Shown: piece by piece, positions 1 through 8,487 of the stretch
Position numbering within the stretch: the first letter of the stretch is position 1
Layout: every line of letters begins with the position of its first letter
Source: Capnocytophaga sp. ARDL2
GTDB taxonomy: Bacteria; Bacteroidota; Bacteroidia; Flavobacteriales; Flavobacteriaceae
Direction: 5' to 3'
DNA length: 64,000 nt
Assembly (NCBI RefSeq): GCF_041530365.1
Contig: NZ_CP168034.1
Coordinates: 2,356,001 to 2,420,000 of the forward strand
Notes under the pieces: model-generated
The model's database searches: none
Seen by the model: only the letters and a program-made list of their open reading frames with translations
What the model was told of the DNA's origin: nothing
Translations under genes and position numbers: made by a program

Positions 1-315
1 AAAAATGTGCATAGAACCACCCAAACCTTGAGAAGTACCTGTTGCTTTTCCTAAAAGTTCAGCCATTACTTTGCGAGGATCTACTCCCATACCGATAGGT
101 TGCACATGGTTTCTGTAGGCAGTAATCATTTTGTCTTTGCTCAAGTCCATAGCGTGTAAAGCCCCAGCTAAAACCGCCTCCTGACCATTGTACAAGTGTA
201 AGAAACCTCTTACTTTTTGCTGAATGTATAATGCAGCTAATTTATCTTCAAACTTTCTCCAAAACAGCATATCTTCATACCATTTCAGATATACTTCTTT
301 TGTAAATTCTTTCAT
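1..315 (-). CDS. pdhA: Pyruvate dehydrogenase E1 component, alpha subunit (partial, 3' end beyond window)
   Basis: The first 105 residues of an E1-alpha subunit, which with E1-beta decarboxylates pyruvate using thiamine diphosphate and passes the acetyl group to the E2 lipoyl domain. The N-terminus carries family signatures: a WRKFEDK segment near residue 20, GFLHLYNGQEA near residue 40, TAYRNH near residue 70 and GLGGSMHIF at the cut end. The diphosphate-binding GDG motif lies outside the window. The ATG at 313-315 follows about 115 non-coding bases containing a minus-strand -7 box. An E3 subunit for the complex is present at 53212-54603, though not linked. The assignment is firm; the symbol rests on family knowledge. 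Confidence 0.9.
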   Translation of the reverse strand, partial: MKEFTKEVYLKWYEDMLFWRKFEDKLAALYIQQKVRGFLHLYNGQEAVLAGALHAMDLSKDKMITAYRNHVQPIGMGVDPRKVMAELLGKATGTSQGLGGSMHIF

Positions 316-370
316 ATAAAAGTAGATACTATGATTTAATATTTATAAAGGTTGTCCTTTTTACAACGGA

Positions 371-378
371 CAAAGATA
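371..378 (-). promoter_or_regulatory. -7 promoter box before pdhA
   Basis: Read on the minus strand this is TATCTTTG, matching the flavobacterial -7 consensus TAnnTTTG, about 55 bases before the pdhA start. No well-spaced -33 TTG is evident, so this is a partial match. Confidence 0.4.
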
Positions 379-429
379 CTTTATTTATTGCAAAAGGAAA
401 AAAAAACGCTATTAAAATCCCTTTGAATA

Positions 430-1836
430 TTATACTTCTGTTGACAATTCTATGACTTCACCTTCAATAAACTCTTCTTTTACGGTCAATTGTATTGACT
501 CTACAGAGTTACGGTACATTTTTAAAACAGTTCCGTGATAGTGAGTAAAATCTAATAAATCCCCTTCTTGTAAATCTATTTCAGATTCATTATTCATTTC
601 AGAAATCAATCCAGCTAATGTATCATAATGTTCACTTTCTTCAAAAGGAAATGGCAACAATCGATTAATATCTGATATATTTTCATGAGAATTTACAATA
701 TATACACCTGTTTGCAAAGATTTTACAACTGGTTCTTCGTTGTCGTATTCATCTTGAATTTCTCCTACCAACTCTTCTAAAATATCTTCCAGAGTAACCA
801 ATCCAGAATATTCTCCTACTTCATTGGTTACAATAGCAATTTGAGAGTGTTCGGATTGAAATTTTTTCAAAACGGTTTTTATCAATGTTGTTTCCGACAC
901 AAAAATTGGTTCTCTCAAAATAGATTTCAACTCAAAATTTTCACCTTTTTGAGTATATTCTTTAAACAAATCTTTGGTATATAGTAATCCTAATACATTG
1001 TCTTTGTTATCGTCATAAACTGGATAACGAGAATATCCTTCAGTTAGAGTAAAATCAATAGCTTCTTTTACTGTAGAATTTACATCAACACTCGAAACAT
1101 TTTTCTTTAGAGTAAACACATTGGTTACTCGACGGTCGTCAAATTCGAATACATTTTGAATCAATTCTCTTTCTGTTTCTTGAATAGCTCCTCCTTCTTG
1201 ACTTTCGGTTATAATCATTTTCAACTCTTCTTCAGAGTGTATTTCACTTCCGTGAATTGGAGTAATTCCGACAGCACGTAAAATTACGTTTGCCAGACCA
1301 TTCATCAACCAAATGACTGGTTTGAAAACAATATAAAATAAACGCAATGGCCATGCAATCGCAAATGTAGTTTTGGTTGGATGTTGGATGGCTAATGATT
1401 TTGGTGCTAATTCACCAAATACTATATGCAAAATTGTAATGATAACGAAGGCTATTGGAAAAGATAAATTTTGTGCAATCGTATCGTATTTTTCTCCTAC
1501 GAAACCAAAGAAATGAAAACATCTCATAACCACTGGAGTCAAAGAGCTTTCTCCTACCCAACCTAATCCTAATGAAGCCAAAGTAATTCCCAACTGCGTG
1601 GCAGCTAAATAGGAATCTAACTGAGCGACTATCGTTTTTGCTGCAGAAGCTACACTCGAACGAATATGCTTTTGCACCTCGATTTGTGACGATCTCACTT
1701 TTACGATTGCAAATTCGGCTGCTACAAAAAAACCATTTAAAAATACTAAAAAGATAGTCAATATCAGTTTCCAGACCGATATTTCATCTCCTTCTCCTAT
1801 AGGTAATACCAAGCTACTCAGGGGTATATTATCCAT
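430..1836 (-). CDS. Hemolysin-family CNNM/CBS-domain membrane protein (CorC/TlyC type)
   Basis: A 468-residue inner-membrane protein. The order is an N-terminal DUF21/CNNM membrane domain with about four hydrophobic helices (residues about 20-210, including the conserved FGELAPKSLAIQ stretch), a CBS pair (about 225-345) and a C-terminal CorC/HlyC domain (about 365-455). Members are linked to divalent cation transport or tolerance; the hemolysin name is historical. In flavobacteria the related GldE takes part in gliding, but nothing here allows that name to be given. It is a single gene, transcribed towards pdhA, with its own probable -7 box at 1870-1877. Length is normal for the family. Confidence 0.85.
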   Translation of the reverse strand: MDNIPLSSLVLPIGEGDEISVWKLILTIFLVFLNGFFVAAEFAIVKVRSSQIEVQKHIRSSVASAAKTIVAQLDSYLAATQLGITLASLGLGWVGESSLTPVVMRCFHFFGFVGEKYDTIAQNLSFPIAFVIITILHIVFGELAPKSLAIQHPTKTTFAIAWPLRLFYIVFKPVIWLMNGLANVILRAVGITPIHGSEIHSEEELKMIITESQEGGAIQETERELIQNVFEFDDRRVTNVFTLKKNVSSVDVNSTVKEAIDFTLTEGYSRYPVYDDNKDNVLGLLYTKDLFKEYTQKGENFELKSILREPIFVSETTLIKTVLKKFQSEHSQIAIVTNEVGEYSGLVTLEDILEELVGEIQDEYDNEEPVVKSLQTGVYIVNSHENISDINRLLPFPFEESEHYDTLAGLISEMNNESEIDLQEGDLLDFTHYHGTVLKMYRNSVESIQLTVKEEFIEGEVIELSTEV

Positions 1837-1869
1837 ATTGTCTTATTTTATACAATTAAAGTTATCCAA

Positions 1870-1877
1870 CAAAAGTA
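1870..1877 (-). promoter_or_regulatory. -7 promoter box before the CBS-domain gene
   Basis: The minus strand reads TACTTTTG (TAnnTTTG consensus) 33 bases before the ATG at 1836. The upstream region is very AT-rich and no -33 element at standard spacing is convincing. Confidence 0.4.
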
Positions 1878-1940
1878 TGATTTTTTTTACAATAACTAAA
1901 ACTATTTTTTATTATTGAATAAAATAAATTGCATTAAACA

Positions 1941-1971
1941 AAAAAAGCACCTTGATTTCATTTCAAGACGC
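1941..1971 (-). terminator. Rho-independent terminator of the coiled-coil gene
   Basis: A 9-bp stem (1947-1955 with 1963-1971, including two G-U pairs) is followed on the minus strand by a run of Ts (complement of the A tract at 1940-1946), just after the stop of the 1995-2879 gene. Confidence 0.6.
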
Positions 1972-1994
1972 CTTTTTCATGTCAAACAAATAAA

Positions 1995-2879
1995 TTATTT
2001 TTTCATTTTTGCTTCGTTTAACTTTAACTCAGCTTTTTGTACTTCGATTTTATATTTATTCACTTGGTTTTCTAATTTCAAAATGTTTTGCTTTGCTTTT
2101 AATTCTTTTTCTACGCTTAGCTTTCTTCCTAGCATTTTTCTATCAAAATCATTTTTAGCTTTTGCCAATTTATTTTCAGCTTTTGCCAATTTATCTTTTG
2201 ATTTTTGCAAAGATTTTGAAGCACTATCTATTCTTTTTTGAGCTTTTTCTTCTTTTTTCAAAGCTTTTACTTCAGTTTTTCTTTCTTTTTCAGCTACTTT
2301 TGCTGCTTTTTCAGCTGCTTTTGCTTCTTCTTTTGCTTTTTTAACTTTTGCTTTTTCTTGCTTTGCCAACTCCTTTTCTCTTTTCAAAGCTTCTTTTTCT
2401 TTTTTAGCTTCAGCTTCAGCGATTTTTTGTTGGGCTTTTTCTCTTTGCTTAGCAACCTCTTGCTCTGCTTTTATTCTTGCTTGCTCTGCTTTTATTCTTG
2501 CTTGTTCTTCATTTGCTTTAGTTTGCTCTGCTTTTATTCTTGCTTGTTCTGCTTTTATTCTTGCTTGTTCTTCATTTGCTTTAGTTTGCTCTGCTTTTAT
2601 TCTTGCTTGTTCTGCTTTTATTCTTGCTTGTTCTTCATTTGCTTTAGTTTGCTCTACTTTCAAACGTGTTTGCTCTGCATTATATTCTTCAGACGAATGT
2701 GTTTGTACAGATGGTGACGTTTGAGTATCTTCTGACAAATATGCCTCGATAGTTTCAATTTCCTTTTCTTGACCTGTAACGTCTTTAACAATTACTGTTT
2801 GTGATTGCGTTGTTACTTCTTGTGCATTTACCATTCCTACCGCAAACAAGGTACATAAACTTACAACTATTTTTTTCAT
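1995..2879 (-). CDS. Exported Lys/Glu/Ala-rich coiled-coil protein with heptad repeats
   Basis: A 294-residue protein of unknown function. Residues 1-19 form a signal peptide (positively charged start, hydrophobic core, VNA-Q cleavage context), so the protein is probably periplasmic. After a short Thr/Ser/Glu-rich region (20-70), residues 71-140 are exact seven-residue repeats of the types ARIKAEQ and TKANEEQ, followed by a long charged helix to the end. Almost the whole mature chain should form a coiled coil. The repeat DNA is nearly identical between units, which points to recent tandem duplication. It follows rodA by 52 bases on the same strand and may be read through from the mre operon. 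No enzymatic motif is visible. Confidence 0.75.
   Translation of the reverse strand: MKKIVVSLCTLFAVGMVNAQEVTTQSQTVIVKDVTGQEKEIETIEAYLSEDTQTSPSVQTHSSEEYNAEQTRLKVEQTKANEEQARIKAEQARIKAEQTKANEEQARIKAEQARIKAEQTKANEEQARIKAEQARIKAEQEVAKQREKAQQKIAEAEAKKEKEALKREKELAKQEKAKVKKAKEEAKAAEKAAKVAEKERKTEVKALKKEEKAQKRIDSASKSLQKSKDKLAKAENKLAKAKNDFDRKMLGRKLSVEKELKAKQNILKLENQVNKYKIEVQKAELKLNEAKMKK
2460..2669 (-). repeat. Tandem heptad-encoding repeat (63-bp unit built from 21-bp modules)
   Basis: Ten seven-residue modules are encoded in a row. The 21-residue block ARIKAEQ-ARIKAEQ-TKANEEQ occurs twice in full and is flanked by partial copies. The copies are almost identical in DNA, so unit number could change by slippage or recombination without breaking the frame. 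Confidence 0.9.
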
Positions 2880-2931
2880 GTTACTTTTTTATTATTTTTT
2901 ATAAAAGTTTGTTTTCAAAAACTATACCAAA

Positions 2932-4206
2932 CTACCACTCATTCACTTTATTTGCATCTAATTTTAAAAAGATAAACAACATAATCGTAAATGCTATCAA
3001 ACTCGAACCTCCGTAAGAAAAAAACGGTAAAGGCACTCCAATCGTCGGAAACAATCCTATCAACATGGTGATATTTAGGAAAAAGTGCATAAACAATATA
3101 GAGGCGACACTATAGCCATATACTCGAGAAAATACACTTCGTTGTTTTTCGGCTAAATAGACGATGCGTAAAAGCAATCCTGTAAATAATACTACTACAA
3201 CCAAACTTCCGACAAAACCAAACTCCTCTCCTACTGTGGTAAAAATATAATCTGTGTGTTGTTCTGGAACAAATCCGCCTTTTGTTTGTGTACCTTCAAG
3301 CCATCCTTTTCCTAACCAAGCCCCCGAACCTATAGCTATCATCGACTGATTGAGATTGTATCCCTCCTTTTTCATATCGACATTTTCGCCCAATAATACA
3401 TTGACACGATCTTTTTGGTGTGGTTCTAATACATTTTCAAATACATATTCTACTGAAAAAATAAAAGTTGCCGTTGCTATTGCCAATCCTGCATAGACAA
3501 ATATATTTCTTGTGATTTTTTTATTTCGCCAATAATGTATTCCAAAACACACAAAAACCAAAGGCAATAATATAGACAAAGGTACTATCAATGCCAATAT
3601 AAATGCCAAAATTGCTATGGCTCCAGTCCACAAATACCAAGTAGGAAATTCTTCTCTATTCAAGGCTAAAAATAAGCTAAAGAATATCATTGCCGACCCC
3701 GCATCGGGTTGCAACAAAATAAAAAATACAGGGATAAAAATAATCGCCAAAGCAGCAATTTGCTCTTGTATTTTGACAAATGTTGGTTGCACATCTGAAA
3801 TATATTTTGCCAACAACAAAGCGGTTCCGATTTTGGCAAACTCAGAAGGTTGCATACTGATTCCTCCAAATTGATACCAGTTGGTCTGTCCTTTACTTGT
3901 TTTACCAAAGACAAATAACCCCATCAATAATATGATTCCGATTATGTAAAAAATCAGAGAATATTTATCAAAAATCTTTGCATCGACAAACAACAATATC
4001 GATATTACAGGAACACACAATCCCATAAACAATAATTGCTTTCCAAAAATTTGATTCAAATCGAAAATTGAACTTGGTTCTAACGGCAATGAAGCTGAAT
4101 AAATACTCATCCAGCCAAAAAACACTAAACAAATATAGATAAAAACAGACAGCTTATCAATATTTGCCAGTACACTTTGATTTTGCATTTGGTTGTTCGT
4201 TGCCAT
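2932..4206 (-). CDS. rodA: Rod-shape SEDS glycosyltransferase RodA
   Basis: A 424-residue polytopic membrane protein of the SEDS family (FtsW/RodA/SpoVE), which polymerises lipid II into glycan strands during cell elongation with its cognate PBP2. About ten hydrophobic helices are visible. Family segments include GGISMQPSEFAKIG (about 115-130), the long periplasmic loop with GEEFGFVG (about 325-335) and the C-terminal PFFSYGGSSL (about 390-400). It is called RodA, not FtsW, because it is the last gene of the mreBCD-mrdA operon; it starts two bases after the mrdA stop, suggesting translational coupling. Confidence 0.95.
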   Translation of the reverse strand: MATNNQMQNQSVLANIDKLSVFIYICLVFFGWMSIYSASLPLEPSSIFDLNQIFGKQLLFMGLCVPVISILLFVDAKIFDKYSLIFYIIGIILLMGLFVFGKTSKGQTNWYQFGGISMQPSEFAKIGTALLLAKYISDVQPTFVKIQEQIAALAIIFIPVFFILLQPDAGSAMIFFSLFLALNREEFPTWYLWTGAIAILAFILALIVPLSILLPLVFVCFGIHYWRNKKITRNIFVYAGLAIATATFIFSVEYVFENVLEPHQKDRVNVLLGENVDMKKEGYNLNQSMIAIGSGAWLGKGWLEGTQTKGGFVPEQHTDYIFTTVGEEFGFVGSLVVVVLFTGLLLRIVYLAEKQRSVFSRVYGYSVASILFMHFFLNITMLIGLFPTIGVPLPFFSYGGSSLIAFTIMLFIFLKLDANKVNEW

Positions 4207-4208
4207 GT

Positions 4209-6104
4209 TTACTTTATATTTTTCAACTTTTCTTGTTCTCTTTTCAATCGCTCTCTTTCTGCTTTTTGTCTCTCAGCCTTGTCTTTGGTTACATAATTTG
4301 CACTCAAATTTGCATTGAGCATACGCGTTTCTAAATCGGTACGCGAGATTTCTTTTTTCAAATATTTTTCTATCATCAACGAGGCAATAGGCCCTGCGTA
4401 AGATGCTCCCCAACCTCCGTTTTCGATAAACACAGCAATTACAATTTTTGGATTTTCTTTCGGTGCAAATGCCAAAAACGAAGAGTGATCGGTGAGTTTC
4501 ACTCGATTTCCATCTACATTTACAAAATTTTCTACCGTTCCTGTCTTACCACAAATATTAATTCCTGGCACTCTCAATCTACTCGCAGTACCTGATTGAT
4601 ACACTTCCAACAATCCTTCGATTACAGGTTTGAAATGTCGTGAATCAATCGTTGTTTGTTTTTTCTGAACGAATGATTTATCAATTTCTTCTCCTTCGAT
4701 TTTTTTGATGATATGAGGAGTGTAATAATATCCTTCATTGGCTACAGCACACATAACATTTGCCAATTGTATAGGCGTCATTTCCACCTCTCCCTGACCA
4801 ATGGAGTTGGAGACAATCGTTGTACTACTCCATCCTCCATTTGGAAACCATTTTTGATAAAACGTCGAATTGGGTATTCTTCCTTTTTGTCCCGAAGGTA
4901 AATCGTACCCCATATAATTATCCAATCCAAAACTTGCCAAATGTTTGTACCAAGCATCAACACCTTGAGCTGGCGTTGGATATTTATTGACAGTCTTCAT
5001 AAAGGTTTGTGCAAAATAAGTATTGCACGATTTGGCAATCGCTGGATGTAAATTCCATGCACCTACATCGTGGCATCCCATAAACCCTCCTCGTGAATAA
5101 TAAAATCCTCTTGCACACGAAAATCTCGTTTGTGTATCGATTACGCCTTCCTGCAATCCTACCAATCCAGTGAGAATTTTGAACGGAGAACCAGGAGAAA
5201 ACTGCCCTTGTAATACTTTGTCAAAAAACGGTTTCCCAGGGATACTATCGATCGCTATATAGTTTTTTGAACGATTTTTTCCTACCAACAACCCTGGATC
5301 ATAACTCGGAGCCGTAACTAAAGCGAGAATCTCCCCTGTTTTGGGTTCGATAGCAACGATACCCCCTCGTTTGTTTACCATCAACTGTTCGCCGTATTTT
5401 TGCAATTCGGCATCGATGGTTATGGTCAAATCTTTTCCTTTTTTTGCTAAAGTGTCATATTTCCCCTCTTTGTACGACCCAATTTCTTTGTTGTGTTTAT
5501 CACGCTGAATGTAAAAAACGCCACGCACACCTCTCAACTGTTCTTCATACGCCTGCTCTACTCCACGAATACCAATCAATTCACCCGATTTGTAATAGGG
5601 TCTTCGCTCTAATTCTGCCTCGTTAATTTGTCGAATATAACCAAAAACATTGGCTGCATAATCGACTTGATAATCTCGAAGACTACGTTTTTGAATATAA
5701 AAACCTTTGTAATGTCGTTGTTTTTCTTGAAAAGCTGCAAATTCTTTTTTTGACAATTGAGCCATAAAAAGCGATGGTAATCTCGGTGAATACACCTTTG
5801 CTTTTTCTATTTTTTTGATAAAATCTTCTTTGGTTATTTCCAATATTTTGCAGAGTTCCAAAGTATCGATATTTTTTACTTCACGAGGTATCACCATGAT
5901 GTCATAACTCGGCTGATTGGCTACCAACAATTCGCCATTTCTATCAAAAATATACCCTCGTTCAGGATATTCATAAACGATTTTGATGGCGTTGTTTTCC
6001 GATTTAATCAAATACGAACCGTCAACTATTTGCAAATAAAATAGTCGAGCAATGATGATGATAGCACCAACAATAATTAATGATGGAAAAAATAATTTTC
6101 TCAT
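4209..6104 (-). CDS. mrdA: Penicillin-binding protein 2, elongation transpeptidase
   Basis: A 631-residue class B PBP, the transpeptidase partner of RodA in lateral wall growth. One N-terminal membrane anchor (residues about 5-25) is followed by the PBP dimerisation domain (about 45-215) and the transpeptidase domain. All three catalytic motifs are present: SPFK with the acyl-serine at 306, SCN at 359-361 and KTG at 519-521. The last 30 residues are a Lys/Glu/Arg-rich helical tail without a known role. It follows mreD by three bases and precedes rodA by two, in the conserved Bacteroidota order. Confidence 0.95.
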   Translation of the reverse strand: MRKLFFPSLIIVGAIIIIARLFYLQIVDGSYLIKSENNAIKIVYEYPERGYIFDRNGELLVANQPSYDIMVIPREVKNIDTLELCKILEITKEDFIKKIEKAKVYSPRLPSLFMAQLSKKEFAAFQEKQRHYKGFYIQKRSLRDYQVDYAANVFGYIRQINEAELERRPYYKSGELIGIRGVEQAYEEQLRGVRGVFYIQRDKHNKEIGSYKEGKYDTLAKKGKDLTITIDAELQKYGEQLMVNKRGGIVAIEPKTGEILALVTAPSYDPGLLVGKNRSKNYIAIDSIPGKPFFDKVLQGQFSPGSPFKILTGLVGLQEGVIDTQTRFSCARGFYYSRGGFMGCHDVGAWNLHPAIAKSCNTYFAQTFMKTVNKYPTPAQGVDAWYKHLASFGLDNYMGYDLPSGQKGRIPNSTFYQKWFPNGGWSSTTIVSNSIGQGEVEMTPIQLANVMCAVANEGYYYTPHIIKKIEGEEIDKSFVQKKQTTIDSRHFKPVIEGLLEVYQSGTASRLRVPGINICGKTGTVENFVNVDGNRVKLTDHSSFLAFAPKENPKIVIAVFIENGGWGASYAGPIASLMIEKYLKKEISRTDLETRMLNANLSANYVTKDKAERQKAERERLKREQEKLKNIK

Positions 6105-6107
6105 TGT

Positions 6108-6611
6108 CTATCGGTCAGATTTTGATAAAGCAATCAACAATAGTGAAAATAAAAAGGTTACTGCCAATGAAGAAACCGTTTTTAGCAAAACATCTATTAT
6201 CAATAATAAGCTAAATGCTTCTAATGTGTAAAATACTAAATGATGAAAAAGAATCGATACAAATAAATAGCTAATCAATTCTTTTGAAATTTTACTAGAT
6301 ATTTTGAGCATGTGGTATTCATAACTGATACCATAAGATATTTTGATAAAATATTCTCTAAAATATGCTACTGATAGACAGGCTGTTGCATGCACACCAC
6401 CCGAATCATTGAAAATATCCAAAATAATTCCCATACAAAAACTGGCAATCAACAACCATTTTCTATTGACTTGTAAAGGAAACAAAAGGATAAATAAAAT
6501 GTAAGGATATGGCACGGCATATCCTAGAAAATGTATATAATTGAACAGCACTACTTGCAAAATGAGCAATGATACAAATCTAAAAAGTGCCAATAAGGTT
6601 GTATTATTCAT
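6108..6611 (-). CDS. mreD: Rod-shape-determining membrane protein MreD
   Basis: A 167-residue, very hydrophobic protein with about five predicted membrane helices, the usual size for MreD, which links MreC and the elongation enzymes to the MreB filament. Sequence conservation in this family is weak; the call rests mainly on topology and on its fixed place between mreC and mrdA. Its ATG overlaps the end of mreC by eight bases (6604-6611), which suggests coupled translation. Confidence 0.88.
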   Translation of the reverse strand: MNNTTLLALFRFVSLLILQVVLFNYIHFLGYAVPYPYILFILLFPLQVNRKWLLIASFCMGIILDIFNDSGGVHATACLSVAYFREYFIKISYGISYEYHMLKISSKISKELISYLFVSILFHHLVFYTLEAFSLLLIIDVLLKTVSSLAVTFLFSLLLIALSKSDR

Positions 6612-7434
6612 CTTGAGTAGTTTCTTCTAATTCTTTAATTTCTTGATAGTTGATATTTTCAATCACATACACTTGATTGATACGCGTCATATCATTGAAC
6701 AAACGCACATTGATGGTGTAAAAGTTTGAGGCTTTTGATGTATAAACTTTATCCACCACTCCGATTGGAATATTTTCAGGAAAAATGGTCGATATTCCTC
6801 CTGTAACTATCGAATCTCCTTTGGTCAAATTTGCCAATTTTGGTATATCTGTCAATTGTACAAAACCTGCGTTCTTTGCATCCCAAACGATCGTACCAAA
6901 ATGTTCGGTATTTTTTACTTTGGCAGTAATCTTTGTTTTTGTATTCAAAATACTTTGAACTGTAGCAAAATTTTTAGACACATTTTCTACTATACCTACT
7001 ACTCCTTTGTCATTGATTACCCCCATATCTTTTGTAAACTGCTGATTTACACCACCTCTTATTGTCAAATAGTTGTTTCTTTTGCGATAACTATTGTTGA
7101 TAATGTGTGTATTAAAGACTTTAAATTCACTAATAGGTACACGAGTTGATTGTGCATGAAAAGCCGAGTCAATAGTATTTTGACTATTGTACAACAATTC
7201 TTTCAATCGAGCATTTTCTTCTGCAAGTAGTTCGTTGTCTTTTCGCAAATGCAAATATTCTTCCATTGCATGCGTTTTTTCATATACCGAACCGCTCATT
7301 TGATTGGCGGACGAAAGGAATTTACTACGATGGTACGAATGATTTTGAATGGTCAACGAAACCGAAACTATTAAAAGCACCAAAAACAGTAACCTCGTAC
7401 TGTTTTTAGATAAAAAATAAAATATTTGTTGCAT
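6604..7434 (-). CDS. mreC: Rod-shape-determining protein MreC
   Basis: A 276-residue periplasmic scaffold protein anchored by one helix (residues about 10-28). A short coiled coil (about 52-85, rich in Glu/Leu/Asn) is followed by the paired beta-barrel domain, which carries the typical GVVGIVENVS and GDSIVTGGISTIFPENIPIG segments. MreC joins the cytoplasmic MreB filament to PBP2. It begins three bases after mreB ends and overlaps mreD by eight bases, inside the elongation operon. Confidence 0.93.
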   Translation of the reverse strand: MQQIFYFLSKNSTRLLFLVLLIVSVSLTIQNHSYHRSKFLSSANQMSGSVYEKTHAMEEYLHLRKDNELLAEENARLKELLYNSQNTIDSAFHAQSTRVPISEFKVFNTHIINNSYRKRNNYLTIRGGVNQQFTKDMGVINDKGVVGIVENVSKNFATVQSILNTKTKITAKVKNTEHFGTIVWDAKNAGFVQLTDIPKLANLTKGDSIVTGGISTIFPENIPIGVVDKVYTSKASNFYTINVRLFNDMTRINQVYVIENINYQEIKELEETTQDE

Positions 7435-7437
7435 CGC

Positions 7438-8466
7438 TTATTTAATAAGGATGTTTTTGTATTTTTCCAAGTTTTTGATCACAATACCTGTACCTCTTAC
7501 TACTGCTCTCAATGGATCTTCGGCAATAAATACTGGTAAATCTGTTTTTTGTGAAATACGCTTGTCCAAACCTCTCAACATAGAACCTCCACCTGCAAGA
7601 TAAATACCTGTATTGTAGATATCTGCTGCCAATTCTGGTGGTGTTTGAGAAAGTGTTTCCAATACAGCATCTTCAATTCGTTGGATCGATTTATCCAATG
7701 CTTTTGCAATCTCGCGATAAGAAACTGATACCTGTTTTGGTTTTCCTGTCAACAAATCACGACCTTGTACCAACATATCATCTGGTCCTTGCTCTAAATC
7801 GTCGATTACAGCACCAATTTCTATTTTGATTTTTTCTGCTGTAGTTTCTCCTACAAATAAATTGTGTTGCGAACGCATGTAGTAAACGATATCATTGGTA
7901 AATACATCTCCCGCAATTTTCACAGATTTATCACAAGCAATATCTCCCAATGACAATACAGCAATCTCTGTAGTACCGCCACCGATATCAATAATCATAT
8001 TTCCTTTTGGTTGCAAAATATCAATACCGATACCGATAGCCGCTGCCAAAGGTTCGTGAATCAAATATACTTCTTTACCGTTTACACGCTCACATGATTC
8101 TTTTACGGCACGCATTTCCACCTCTGTAATACCAGAAGGAATACACACTACCATACGCAATGAAGGTGTAAACAATTTCTTTTTCAATGCAGGGATGCTT
8201 TTGATAAACAAGTTAATCATTTTTTCAGAAGCATCAAAATCCGCAATTACTCCGTCTTTTAAAGGACGGATGGTTTTGATATTATCATGAGTTTTTCCTT
8301 GCATTAGAGCTGCTTCATGCCCTACTGCAATTACTTTCCCAGTTTTTCTATCTCTTGCTACAATAGAAGGGCTATCTACCACCACTCTACCGTTGTGAAT
8401 GATTAGAGTATTCGCTGTACCTAAGTCCATCGCGATTTCCTCTGTCATAAAATCAAAAAATCCCAT
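7438..8466 (-). CDS. mreB: Cell-shape actin homologue MreB
   Basis: A 342-residue actin-fold ATPase that forms membrane-bound filaments guiding wall synthesis. The nucleotide-binding signatures are visible: phosphate-1 DLGTANT (about 16-22), phosphate-2 DIGGGTTEIAV (about 160-170) and the adenosine motif AGGGSMLRG (about 290-298). The N-terminal MGFFDFMTEE segment could act as a membrane-targeting helix. It lies 21 bases after purH and heads mreB-mreC-mreD-mrdA-rodA, so the shape genes probably share the purH transcript. Confidence 0.97.
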   Translation of the reverse strand: MGFFDFMTEEIAMDLGTANTLIIHNGRVVVDSPSIVARDRKTGKVIAVGHEAALMQGKTHDNIKTIRPLKDGVIADFDASEKMINLFIKSIPALKKKLFTPSLRMVVCIPSGITEVEMRAVKESCERVNGKEVYLIHEPLAAAIGIGIDILQPKGNMIIDIGGGTTEIAVLSLGDIACDKSVKIAGDVFTNDIVYYMRSQHNLFVGETTAEKIKIEIGAVIDDLEQGPDDMLVQGRDLLTGKPKQVSVSYREIAKALDKSIQRIEDAVLETLSQTPPELAADIYNTGIYLAGGGSMLRGLDKRISQKTDLPVFIAEDPLRAVVRGTGIVIKNLEKYKNILIK

Positions 8467-8487
8467 AGCCTATTTATCAGTTTTTTT

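Noticed and set aside
2238..2717. Long plus-strand open frame rich in Phe, Cys, Ser and Leu opposite the coiled-coil gene
   Set aside because: It is the antisense image of the Lys/Glu/Ala heptad repeats; the composition is that expected of reversed coding DNA and no start signal precedes it.
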